Of a DNA stretch of 64,000 nt, positions 52,547-62,268 are shown one piece after another. Made by a program: the position numbers and the translations under genes. Source of the stretch: Myrmaecium sp. VS I D KN 1 (lineage: Eukaryota; Ascomycota; Dothideomycetes; Valsariales; Valsariaceae); contig JADQAV010000015.1 in assembly GCA_019775845.1 (NCBI GenBank), positions 1,426,001-1,490,000 of the forward strand. The letters are read 5' to 3'. Numbering within the stretch: the first letter of the stretch is position 1; each line of letters begins with the position of its first letter. The notes under the pieces are model-generated. The model was not told the origin of the DNA. It made no database searches and was given only the letters and a program-made list of their open reading frames with translations.

Positions 52547-53150
52547 GATCCGCTGGTGGTGGAAAGTGAATGTGCGTGGGAGCCTCGATGATCTGAAGGA
52601 TATCATAGTTCCGAAATCCGGTGTTTTGGTGAGTGAACCATCTCGTGTGCTGAACAGTCACTCCACATTCTCGCAGAAATTTCATATGTCCATCTCATTC
52701 GACTTTCCTAACCAGTTTTCCTCAATCTTCTACTCTAATTCTAGAATGCAGGTGATGTTTTACAATGCCTACCTATATTCTCTGGAATTAGTAGAGCACC
52801 TGACAGCAACTAAAAGATGCGGTGGATTGCCCTGATGATTCGCACCGCTCGTCGTCCTTATGACCTCCATCTGATTTCCCCCGTCGTTGAACCCCCTGAT
52901 ATCCACTTGGTAAAAGCTGGACCTCACTATCAACTTCTTGCACGATTCAGCTGCATGTTTCCTATACCGCCAGGCTGCCCATTAAATCATGAAAAAGGCA
53001 CATCCAAGTTAGTGTCCACAAAACTCACACTACACTAGTACTTGGCCTCAGTGATATATTTTCATTGAGTGAAATACCACCCATCATCATCTTCTCATCT
53101 AAGCATGATTCTCTTGCACATTCCCTCGCTCCTCACGCCTCATCCCCCTA
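52547..53150. other. Intergenic between convergent genes
   Basis: 3' flanks of the 51722 gene (+) and the 53151 gene (-). It is AT-richer than its neighbours. Nothing else was seen. Confidence 0.5.
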
Positions 53151-54160
53151 TCAAAAATCCGCCAAATCAAACCCATGCATACCAGCATCAAAATTCCACC
53201 CCGAAAGATCCGTAAAGTCCACACCCAAGAAAGCCTCAAGATCCATATCCATCCCATCCCCCAAAGGCATGGAGGCACTCCCACCACCACTATACGCCGT
53301 CTCCGGCGTCGGCGGCATGCCCAAGCAACCACTTCCCACACCCTCAGCGCTCGCATCCTTCACCACCGCCGGCGTCCAGTCCACCATCACACCGTCCGAC
53401 TGCTTCCCCTGCTCCACCGCAGCCGATTCACAGCTCGCCCCAGCCCCAGCCCCAGCCTCACCCTCCCAATCCAACCCAAGCGCCCTCCCAAAAAACCCCA
53501 GCACCCTCTCCAACACCTCCCCCCTCCTCTCCTCCCCCCCACCAACCGCCCACCCAGCAGCCAAAAACCAGTACTCAACCCACCCACACCCCAACCGCCC
53601 AATCGCTTGCTCCAGAAGCGTCAACCCCTCCCGCACCAGCTCCGCACAGCCCCCCTCCAACGCCACCTCCACCACCACCTCCCTCCGGCTCCAGCAGCCG
53701 TGCAGCTGGGCGTTGCGTCGCAGCGGCACGTGCGCCGTGTACAGACTCTGCACCACCGCCACCGCGCCCCCGGCCCGCAGCACGTCCGCCCGCCCGCGCG
53801 CCCACCCCACCAGGCCCCGCGCCGCGGCCAGCGTGCGGTGCGCGTCTAGGATCGAGGAGGCCGCGGCCAGCACGCGGAGGGCGAGGGTGGCGAACTGGGG
53901 GTGCAAGGGGGCCCCGCTGGTGCCGCTGCAACCCCCTCCGCTGGGCCCTCCGGTGGCGGCCATGGCGTTGGGACCGAGGTAGGAGGGGCCCCCGCTCCCG
54001 CCTGGACGAAGCAGGGGAAGGTGGAGGAGGATGTGGAATTGGAGGAGTTGGAGGCGGAGGAGGGTGGTGGTGGTGAGGCGGGCGGAGGTTTGCCAGTCCG
54101 GGCCGAGGAGGGTGTGGAGGAGGTGTTGGTCCGGGGGGAGGGAGGGCGTGGAGGCGGGAG

Positions 54161-54202
<42 letters not shown>

Positions 54203-56123
54203 CTGAGAGGGGGGTTGGGTTAGCTGGCTGTTGCTGCGGCGGTGGTGACTCCGGATCGTCGTCAGCATCGACGGCAGTCCAGTCCGGCAGCTCTGCCAGC
54301 GCTTCATCGACGCGACGGGCGTACGCTTCGATCTCATGGCCCGCGAGCCCATCGAACGCGTTGTTCAACCGAGTGGCCATCTCCGTCCGCAGCGCCAGGC
54401 TCTTCGCGCTCCAAACGAGGTAGCTCGTCGGCGTCCATTCGCGCTCGTTGCGGCCTCCATCAGTACTATCCTTCTCCTCCTCCTCCAACTCATGATCCCA
54501 CACATTCGCCGGCGCACCCGCATCCCATCCCACGCCCGCCAGAGCGCCGGGTAAGCCGCGTTCAATGCCCGCCTGAGTATCCACCTCCGCCACAACCCCC
54601 CAAAACCGTCGACGGACTTCCGCATTGCGTCTGCGGGTGGTACATCCAGGCTTGCCCTGTGACGCAGCCCCCTTCCCAGCGGCGATGAGCACCGGATCCC
54701 GATGCATACCCACGGCGACGGCGTAACGAAGCAGCGCGCCGGCGCCCGCCCAGTGCTGCTTGCTCTTGACGTAGTTGACTTCCTTGGCGAGCTGGAGCAG
54801 GATGTGCACGCCGAAGAGGGCGGCGGTGAGGTGCTTGAAGCTTTGCTGGTGCAGCCAACGTTCGACGGTCAGGATCCAGCGGGTGGCTGCTTCGCGTTCG
54901 GCGGTGGTGCGGAGTAAGGTTAGCGGTTGCTGTTGCTGTTGCTGCTGCTGGTCACGGCCAGACGAGGACGCCATGGGGACGTGAACCCGGCCTATCGCGC
55001 AAACGAGCAAAAGCGTCGCTAGGAAGACCTCCGGCACCGGACACTCCTCCTCCCTCTCCTCCCTCGCCTCCAACCAGCCCCACAACCTCCCATACGTCTC
55101 CCCAAACTCGCCCAGAACAAGGACCCTCCAACACACCTCCCAATTCCGCAAATACACCGCCACCAAGCAATCACACACCCTTTTCTCCGGGGGTAGTAAA
55201 TCCACCAACTCCCTCCACCCCTGTCCCTTCCCCTCCTTCCCCGTCTTCTTCTGGCTATCCTTCCCCTTCCACCCCCTCCTCACCCCCTCAAACGCCGCCT
55301 GCAACGTCACTCCCGTGCCCCCTCCCCCAACGCCCCGGCTCACCCGCGACGCAATCGCACTCTGCATGAACGCGCGTAAGCCAGGGACCTGCGCAACCCC
55401 GCCCCCGATCGCGTTCGTGGGGCCGTAGAATTGCGTGCGGAAGCCGGAGCCGCGGAAGAGCATGGCGGCGGAGGCGGTGGTGGAGGTGCCGGGGTTGGTC
55501 GAGCTGGAGGTGCTCGTGGTGGCGATGAGGCGCGGTTGCTGGCTCCAGGGGAGCGGGAAGGGTGTGCTGGTCGTGTTGCTAGGTAGAGGGGCGGTGGGCG
55601 GTGGGCCGCTGCTGCTGTTGTTGTTGCTGCGCTGCAGGAGCAGGGCTTCCAGCTGCGCCAGTCGCTGAGCGAGGCTTGCATCGCTGCCTGCGGTCGGCAG
55701 CAACGGCGGTGGTGGTGCGCAAGAGCCCTCCGCTTCACCCAAACCAGTACCCGTAGGCACCAGCATCTCCCGCGCATACCCAGCCTCGCTGCCCGTCCCG
55801 TCGTCGCCGAGACGCGCGTCGTAGATGCAGCCGTCCGCCTGTCCGGACCGCCGACAGCGGGTGCAGGCCGGAAAGGCGCGGTCGCAGCCGAGCTTGCGAC
55901 GCCGGCAGGGGAGGCAGGAGAGCACTTTGCGGCGGCGTTTGCGCTCGGGGGTGGTGTTGGTGTTGGAATGTGGATGTGGGTGTGAGTGGGAGTCGGTGGG
56001 GTGGGTGGGGTGAGAGTTGGTGGGGTGAGAGTGGGAGGTGAAGTGGGAGTGAGGCTCATGCCGTGGTGGCTGATCATGTGGCGGTGACGGGGACCCCGGG
56101 CGTTTTCGGGGGATGGCGGACAT
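53151..56123 (-). CDS. Zn(II)2Cys6 fungal transcription factor (990 aa)
   Basis: Start MSAIPRKRPGSPSPPHDQPP at the ATG 56123; the frame is open 42 codons upstream. Residues 20-55 are His/Pro/Ser-rich. The zinc cluster is at about residues 70-98 (CLPCRRRKLGCDRAF start), spaced C-x2-C-x6-C-x6-C-x2-C-x8-C. A leucine-rich dimerisation-like helix (LAQRLAQLEALLL) lies about residue 150. The middle part has the features of the fungal-specific transcription factor domain: a helix with LLRYAVAVGMHRDP, then RRRFWGVVAEVDTQAGIERG and a conserved-looking proline/glycine turn. A 13-residue polyglutamine (54162-54200) lies about residue 645. The C-terminus is acidic and hydrophobic, a likely activation region. 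The protein is nuclear. It is transcribed away from the arylsulfotransferase-family gene, 1.5 kb apart, and could regulate it. Confidence 0.9.
54162..54200. repeat. CTG/CAG microsatellite encoding polyglutamine
   Basis: Thirteen perfect CTG units on the plus strand, read as 13 CAG glutamine codons in the 53151 transcription factor. Length variation between strains is likely. Confidence 0.9.
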
Positions 56124-56387
56124 CGTGGGCCAAGTTGATCCGGGGTGGTCCGATGACGCGGTCAGGCACCCAGGCAATAACGGTGCGTGCTTGCTTCTGT
56201 GCTTCGGCCGAGCGGGGGATGTCCAATATATAAAATCCCCGACCTGCATCCTTAACTCCGGGAGCGTCCGGCTCGGCCGAGAGGACTCGGTGTCCGAGGC
56301 CCTCCGCCCGGAGTTGGCTGTTCAACTCCGAGTCCGAGGGATGCGCGGATCTGATTGGTCGAGAGGGAAATTGTTTCGAGACCGTGA

Positions 56388-56419
56388 GGCAGCAAAGGCA
56401 GCAAAGGCAGCAAAGGCAG
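56388..56419. repeat. 9-bp minisatellite, 3.5 copies
   Basis: ggcagcaaa repeated three times plus ggcag, in the divergent promoter region. Clear in the sequence. Confidence 0.85.
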
Positions 56420-56511
56420 TTACAGGCCTGGCGAACAAGCCGATTCACGGCATTCTTTCCTTCTCTCTCCTTACTTCTAAGGCAGGATGGTAAAGAAGTC
56501 CGAGGCGGGCT

Positions 56512-56724
56512 GCCTGAGTATGTTCCCGCCTGAGTGCCTTCCTGCCTGAGCCTGGCTTTGTGCGTCTATGTACCTACCTATGCCTACCCCGTGTGCGTGC
56601 CTGGGCTGTGCCTGAGCTGCGCCTGAACTTGTGCCTAAGGTCGCATGAAATCCGATGCCTGAGTCTGGTGCCTGACTTGGCCTTGTCCGAGGTGCCCGAG
56701 TTGTCCGAGTCTTCGCTGCCTGAG
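56512..56724. repeat. Cluster of GCCTGAG heptamers in a divergent promoter
   Basis: Exact gcctgag at 56512, 56528, 56544, 56610, 56657 and 56718, with near copies (gcctgaa, gcctgac, gcctaag) between. The first three are 16 bp apart. It lies 0.4-0.6 kb before the transcription factor start (56123) and 0.9-1.2 kb before the gene at 57668. It could be binding sites or a degenerate repeat. Confidence 0.6.
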
Positions 56725-56729
56725 GCCTC

Positions 56730-57667
56730 GCCACCCCAACGCGATGGTCTGCATATCTACCACTTTCGTCTTGCATCTGATAAATATACAAGTCTCATCT
56801 GTGATGCTCAGTAGTCATCTAATCGATACGAAGCAGTGATCTGATATCGGACACACATCTCCGACGCGATAATCAAACCACCCGGAGGAGGTGGAGGAGG
56901 TGATTGGGAACACCGTGCGCGCAGTAGTGAGCCCGTCCTTCACCGCCCGGTCGTTATTGTACGGCGGGGCTGGCTGGGACTGAGTCAGGGTGTAAGTGTG
57001 AATGTGAGATGAGGTTCAAGCTATGTTGACTGTACTTTGTATATAGCGCTAGGTGAGGATGTGATTCTGTGTCGGCCGTGTCTCCCGGCTCAACTTTTCT
57101 CCTCCTCCCCCTACCTTCCTTCCCTCTCTTTTCTACGATCGAATAGGATGTTGGATCTGATAGATATTCACTCACTCACCGCAGCACGGCGAAGAGAGAG
57201 GGGTAATCCAAGTAAACCCAATTCCTCCATCTCCATCACGCCAAGCCCAGCGTGGGAAACCCCTCGTGCAGAAAATTTTCCCTCTTCCCTCTTGGCTCGC
57301 AAGGATGAAATATCTTCTCCCACCCGCCGCGATCCCACTCGCTCTCCCGCTTCCCTCTCCTCCTCCCGGCCCTGCCGATCATGCCTCTTTCCGGGCGGGC
57401 GGGCGGGCCGTTGGTGGGGAACAGGGACCGAGCGTGGAAAATTTTATCAGATCGACCATCGGTGAACAGCGACGCGCGATACCGGAGATGACTCGCCCGG
57501 GGGAGCTCTCCACCTCGATCCGGGTCATGGCTTCAGCGAGTACAAAGACCGGCCATCGCCGCGTCGTGGGAGGGGGAGAGGGAGGAAGAGTTGTTTGAAT
57601 CGTACACCGGAGTCCTTCTCCTTTCTCCCTCCCCCCTCCCCTCCTCCCTCCCCTTACATCCCCCGTC
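56730..57667. other. Promoter side and leader of the arylsulfotransferase-family gene
   Basis: No gene is supported. The last 300 bp are strongly C/T-rich on the plus strand (cctcccccctcccctcctcc region), a usual fungal 5' UTR. Two gaaaattttccc/gaaaatttt stretches (about 57271 and 57436) are similar to each other. Confidence 0.45.
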
Positions 57668-59317
57668 ATGCGCCTCTCAGCCGTGCTGCCAACGGCCCTC
57701 ATCGCCCTCGCGGCGGAGGCCTCGCCAGCCCTCGCAGCAGCAGCAGCAGCAGCAACAGCAGCGCCAGCAACGACGGCAAACGCGACCTACTGGCCCTGGC
57801 AAACGTACAAGTCCAGCTGGGCGCGGCCGCCCTCGCTGAACATCACCAAAACCGGCCCGACCGCGCCGGGACGCCTCTTCTTCACGCAGAACGGCGACTA
57901 CGCCCACGCGCCCGCCTCCTTCATCATGGACGACGACAACGAGCTGGTGTGGCAGAGCGCGCGGGGCGACATGAGCGACTTCAAGGCCCAGACCCTCGAC
58001 GGCCGTCCCGTGCTCACCTTCTTCAACGGCATCACCTTGCCTGAGCCGTGGGGCTGGGGGTACGGCATCATCCAGGTCCTCGACGACGCGTACGAGAGCA
58101 TCTACAACGTCTCCATCACCGCCGAGCAGGAGGATCTGACGGTGGGCGCGGGCATGGATCCCTCCGAACTCACCTCCTACATCGACATGCACGAGTCCAA
58201 GATCACACCCGACGGCACCATCCTCGTCACCCTCATCAACGTCACGCGGTGGGATCTCAGCGACGTCGGCGGGCCCGCCGACGGTTGGGTCGCCGACTCG
58301 CTCTTCTACGAGATCGACGTCAAAACCAACGCCGTGCTCTTCCGCTGGAGCGCGCTCGCCCACGCCGACCAGATCCCCCTCGCCGCCATGACGCAGTTCT
58401 ACCCCGTCGGCGACCTCGGCCGCAATCAGTCCTACCCCTACGGCTACTTCCACATCAACTCCGTCGACAAGTTCGCCGACGGCTCCTACCTCATCTCCTC
58501 CCGCTTCTACTGCTCCCTCTTCAAGATCGCCCGCGACGGCACCGTCGAGTGGACGCTCCAGGGCCGCGACGGCGGCGACTTCACCCTCCTCGACGCCCCG
58601 GACCTCTCCTTCTGCTACCAACACCACGCCCGCATCCACGCCGAGGACATCTCCTCCTCCTCCTCCCTCTCCTCCTCCTCCACCAACTCCACCACCAACG
58701 ACACCCTCACCATCATCAGCCTCTTCAACAACGACAACGACGCCGAACACCAGGGCGTCAACCAAACCACCGGGCTCCTCCTCGCCCTCAACCCCCACCG
58801 AAAAACCGCCTCCCTCCTCTCCCCCCCCAGCCCCCTTTACGACCCCACCGACCCCCTCTACGCCGCCTCCCAAGGCGCCCTGCAGCTCCTCCCCAGCTCA
58901 GGCCACGCCCTCATGGCCTACGGCGCCGTCCCCACCCTCAAGGAATTCGACCCCCAAGGCCGCTGCATCATGACCGTGCGCTTCGGCCTGGTGGAGGGGA
59001 ACGTGCAATCGTACCGGGGGTTTCGCCTTCCGTGGGTGGGGCGCCCGCGCGCGCCGCCGGATGTCTTTGCGTGCCGTGACGCGGGGGCGACCAGGGTTTA
59101 TATGAGTTGGATGGGGGCGACGGAGCATAGGGCTTGGACGGTGTTTGGGGCGGAGAGGGCGAAGGGGACGATGAGACGGGTGGAGAGGGTGGAGAGGAGG
59201 GGGTTTGAGACGGAGGTCCTGGTGAGGGAGAGCTTGGGGGTGGTGCAGGTTGAGGCGAGTGGGGTGGGGATTGAGAGGAGGAGGTCGGAGGTTGTGGAGG
59301 TGCAATCGTCTTGCTGA
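57668..59317 (+). CDS. Secreted arylsulfotransferase-family (ASST-like) protein (549 aa)
   Basis: A single-exon 549-aa frame starting MRLSAVLPTALIALAAEASP, a signal peptide with a likely cut after ALA near residue 23. A polyalanine/threonine stretch encoded by GCA repeats follows. The body resembles the fungal arylsulfotransferase family (Arylsulfotran_2), a beta-propeller fold. Seen in order are FFTQNGDYAHAPASFIMDDD, SYIDMHESKITPDGTILVTL (about residues 170-190, with the family's DMHE motif), NSVDKFADGSYLISSRF (about 263-280), DGTVEWTLQGRDGGDF, and FCYQHHARIHAE (about 315-326). The family's bacterial members move sulfate between phenols using a histidine; the substrate of the fungal ones is mostly unknown. 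There are several N-glycosylation sites (NVS, NVT, NQS, NTT). Third positions are C-rich up to about 58980, then G-rich. Confidence 0.85.
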   Translation: MRLSAVLPTALIALAAEASPALAAAAAAATAAPATTANATYWPWQTYKSSWARPPSLNITKTGPTAPGRLFFTQNGDYAHAPASFIMDDDNELVWQSARGDMSDFKAQTLDGRPVLTFFNGITLPEPWGWGYGIIQVLDDAYESIYNVSITAEQEDLTVGAGMDPSELTSYIDMHESKITPDGTILVTLINVTRWDLSDVGGPADGWVADSLFYEIDVKTNAVLFRWSALAHADQIPLAAMTQFYPVGDLGRNQSYPYGYFHINSVDKFADGSYLISSRFYCSLFKIARDGTVEWTLQGRDGGDFTLLDAPDLSFCYQHHARIHAEDISSSSSLSSSSTNSTTNDTLTIISLFNNDNDAEHQGVNQTTGLLLALNPHRKTASLLSPPSPLYDPTDPLYAASQGALQLLPSSGHALMAYGAVPTLKEFDPQGRCIMTVRFGLVEGNVQSYRGFRLPWVGRPRAPPDVFACRDAGATRVYMSWMGATEHRAWTVFGAERAKGTMRRVERVERRGFETEVLVRESLGVVQVEASGVGIERRRSEVVEVQSSC

Positions 59318-59699
59318 GTTGTCTGTTGTGGAAGAAGGATGGAGTAGGAACTAGCAGATGTGTGGACTCGGTTTCGCGCATTGTCGGTCAGCGTGGCTGA
59401 TTGGACTGGCTGGCATCCTCGACAACGGTCGACTGTTTGTCGGCTATTCATACGAAATCAATGTATATTTAATGCGGTGATCTGAATTGCTGTTTTCCAA
59501 AGTTGTGATGGCTGATTGTGATATGAAGTGTGTTCCTCCATGGTTCGGAAATGGATGTTCTCATAGCGATATTTTTTTCTAACATGCACGCGCATGATGA
59601 GGACTTTCATCCTCAAAACGACCGACTAAAAAACACCGCCCACGCATGTAAGTACCCGCACGGTATATATCCATCCATCTTGTGAAGGGGAAAGAGCCG
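59318..59699. other. 3' flank, nothing supported
   Basis: 3' side of the 57668 gene and AT-richer spacer with no ORF. Confidence 0.4.
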
Positions 59700-59712
59700 A
59701 AAAAAAAAAAAA
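59700..59712 (-). terminator. RNA polymerase III terminator of the tRNA
   Basis: A run of 13 A on the plus strand (13 T on the minus strand) lies 9 bp after the tRNA 3' end, as expected for Pol III. Confidence 0.8.
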
Positions 59713-59721
59713 GAAACATCT

Positions 59722-59822
59722 TGACAGGAACGAGACTCGAACTCGCGCGGGTTTCCCCACCAGGAAATTAGATGCTAAGGTAGACCTTAACCTGGCGCCA
59801 TAACCAACTCGGCCATCCTGCC
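59722..59822 (-). tRNA. tRNA-Leu (anticodon AAG) with a short intron
   Basis: Read on the minus strand the acceptor stem GGCAGGA (59822 inward) pairs with TCCTGTC, followed by discriminator A (59722). A D-arm (GGCCGAGTTGGTTATGGC) follows. The anticodon stem CCAGG/CCTGG encloses TTAAGG, giving anticodon AAG (reads CUU, and CUC as inosine). About 19 nt of intron lie after position 37, including CTACCTTAG, which can pair with the anticodon as in other tRNA introns. The long variable arm (GGGGAAACCC) is typical of leucine. The T-arm is GCGAG-TTCGAGT-CTCGT. Length without the intron is about 82 nt, correct for tRNA-Leu. CCA is not encoded. Confidence 0.93.
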
Positions 59823-60687
59823 TAAATCGATCGTAGTGATTGATGGGAAATGTTCACGTCAGCAGGGTTGATGAATCGCGGCAAGGGTGTGAGCTGCGTA
59901 GACTGTGAAGGAAATGGGGTACAACCACGGCTTAACGCTTAACGCACGAGGAGGATAGCGCAGCAACCTACCTTTTAGCCTTAGGTGTATATACCTGGAG
60001 AGATTTAAAGAGGGACCGACTTCCTTTCCGGTTTTACCGATCGGATCGAATGGTAAAAGGGCTTCTATACAGGTATATACAGATATCTAGGCACGTAAGG
60101 AAACCTATGTGTTTACTTACGATATTCTCTAGCATACCTTTATACTTCTGAGACGTGAATTAGAGGAGTAGCATTATTATTTCGCTCTGTTGATTCAGTA
60201 ATATATAGGTAGCTAAGAACATACGAAATAACTGGAAAGCATCAGCGTAGCTCTGAGTATATTTTCTTGTCTTTAATACTGGAGAATCAGACAGCTGAAG
60301 CATAGTACGGGATATTCGATACTGTCGCTACTTTGTACCCGAGCACTCCACAACCACATTTGTCTGAGAACGAAGTCCAAGAGAGTGAATCGATTGGAAT
60401 CGCGAGTCCACCATACGAAGCTTGCGATTGGACAAATGAATGGGCAGTGCAAGGCAGAAAGACCTCGGCGGTAAGGCAGAAGACGGAGGGATGCATGCGG
60501 CACAGCTTAACCACCAGCCAATCAACGAGCCCAGCCAATCAACCAGCCAGTCAGCTCAGCCTTGTCGGTCTGCATGAGTTGGCAGAGCGGGCGGCTATCA
60601 ACCTAAGCATATGTATTTACTATCACCACCACCACCACCACACTCACGACAACGATACAACGAGATCTTCAAGATCTCCTCCATCAG
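59823..60687. other. Intergenic, nothing supported
   Basis: 59980-60260 is AT-rich with many TA steps. Short frames on both strands near 60300-60540 carry no domain. A (CCA)n run near 60625-60645 lies in the leader of the next gene. Confidence 0.45.
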
Positions 60688-62006
60688 ATGGCCGGCCCCT
60701 CGACGGTTTCCCAAGGCGCCGTCCTCTGGCTGCCGAAGCGCGAAGACATCTATGAGTCTCGTCCTTCATCTTCATCTTCTTCATCTTCTTCCTCCCCATC
60801 CTCCTCCCCAGCACCCATCCTCCCTCAAAACCGCTTCTGCACCGTCCCCAACCAGTGCTTCGGGCACCCCGTCATCGTGGTCTCCGAAACAAACGAGCAA
60901 GGACTCGTCTACATAATCATCGTACGACAACCCAGAACCTCCTCCCTCCCCCCATCACCTCACCACCATGAACACCAACCAACCAACCAACCAAACCCCC
61001 CCAGCTCACCACCTTCCGCGGCTGCGGCCCGGACCCCGACCGCGTCCACCACCGCCGCCACAACCTCGCCGACTACCTCCCCATCCACCCGTCCCCCCCG
61101 CACCTCGTCGGCGCGCCAGCCCTGCACCTCCGCCACGCCCGCCGCTTCAAGAAGGATAGCTGGGCCAACGTCAAGCAGCCCTATGCCTGTCCCTCGGCCT
61201 GGCTGAAGCCCATCTGGAAGAATCAATGGCGGCGAGATGGACAAAAGAGGGCTGGGGGTGGCGGTGGGAGACTCACGTCCACCTCCTTACAGGCCATGCT
61301 GCTCTACGTTCTCTCGCATGATTTCGCCCAGGACATCTACGGCCCCATCCTGCAGCGGTGGATCCTCGCCGCCTCCGTCGAGGACCTGAGATCCGACGAT
61401 CAGAGCGCTCACGTCGACCTCCCTCCTCCATACGCCGCCGCTACCGCGCTCAACGCATCCCCTTCCCCATCACCAACCCTTCCCCCAGCGACAACCCAGA
61501 CCCCCCGATCACCAGCCCTCACATACCACACCTTCCCCTCCCACCACAGCAGCAGCAGCTGGAGCAGCAGCAACGACCGCTGGAGCAACAACAGCAACAA
61601 CGACCGCTGGAGCAACAGCATCAACAACGACCGCTGGAGCAACAGCAACGACCGTTGGAACAACAACGACCGCTGGACCACCAACGACCGTTGGACCAAC
61701 AACAACTCCCCCCACCCCTTCCTCCTCCTCTTCTGCACTCTCCTTCTCTGCCGCCTCCTCTACACCCTCTGCTCCGTCCTCTGCTCCTTCCTCTGGTCCC
61801 TCCTCTGGTCCCTCCTCTGGTCCCTCCTGCCCCAGATCACCCGCGTGCTGTTCTACCTGGCCTGTGTGTATCTCGTTTTTCTCGGCCTGCGATGGGCGGG
61901 CGGCGTGCTGTGTGCGGGGGTGGCGGGGGCGGTGGGGGCTGTCGTGGAGGGGGTGAGGGATGTGGGGGGTGTGGTGGAGGGGGTACCGGGGGGGTGGAGT
62001 GGCTGA
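60688..62006 (+). CDS. Membrane protein with NDRW repeats (411 aa), two exons
   Basis: Exon 1 is 60688-60921 and exon 2 is 61005-62006. The 83-nt intron (60922-61004, GTACGA...CCCCAG) is phase 0. The protein starts MAGPSTVSQGAVLWLPKRED. Exon 1 has a poly-Ser stretch, then HPVIVVSETNEQGLVYIIIV. Exon 2 continues LTTFRGCGPDPDRVHHRRHN, YLPIHPSPPHLVG and a KKDSWANVKQPYACP segment. This N-terminal layout (short beta strands, HPV-[VI]-V, YLPI, Tyr/Trp-rich end) is one I associate with a widespread uncharacterised fungal family. Residues 268-313 hold imperfect (S)NNDRWSN repeats. From about 316 there are two to three hydrophobic helices (FLLLFCTLLLCRLLYTLC, then LFYLACVYLVFLGLRWAGG). It is probably a membrane-anchored protein with its N-terminal domain in the cytosol. 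Confidence 0.75.
61558..61701. repeat. Minisatellite encoding NDRW-type repeats
   Basis: Imperfect units of about 18-27 bp around aacgaccgctggagcaac, seven copies, all keeping the reading frame of the 60688 gene. Confidence 0.8.
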
Positions 62007-62268
62007 GGGGGAAAGGGGGAGAAGGGGAGAGTGGTTTTTCTTTCTGCGGTTTTTCTTTTTCTTTTCGGGATGACAGATTGATGATGGTATGGATGGATGG
62101 TCAGGCAGGCGTTTCCGTGGGAATGGGAAGCATAAATTGCAAATTCATCCTCGATGAGGAATGAGAACTACATATCTCGGTATCGTATCGAAGAATCAAA
62201 GGTAGTACCTACATAACAACCAATCCAAACCAATCCAAACTATCCCCACTCACCTCACCCACCTCACC
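62007..62268. other. Short spacer between convergent genes
   Basis: 3' flanks of the 60688 gene (+) and the 62269 gene (-). A repeated aaccaatccaaa occurs near 62218-62240. Confidence 0.4.

Noticed and set aside
57677-58873. 398-aa minus-strand ORF opposite the arylsulfotransferase-family gene
   Set aside because: It is Gly/Val/Glu-rich shadow sequence caused by C-rich third positions of the real gene on the other strand.
58048-59079. 343-aa plus-strand ORF rich in Arg/His/Pro
   Set aside because: Out-of-frame shadow of the same gene; composition is not that of a real protein.
60688-61206. Toxin-antitoxin-like SH3 fold in the N-terminal domain of the 60688 protein
   Set aside because: Only a loose resemblance in strand order and a YLPI motif; nothing specific supports it.
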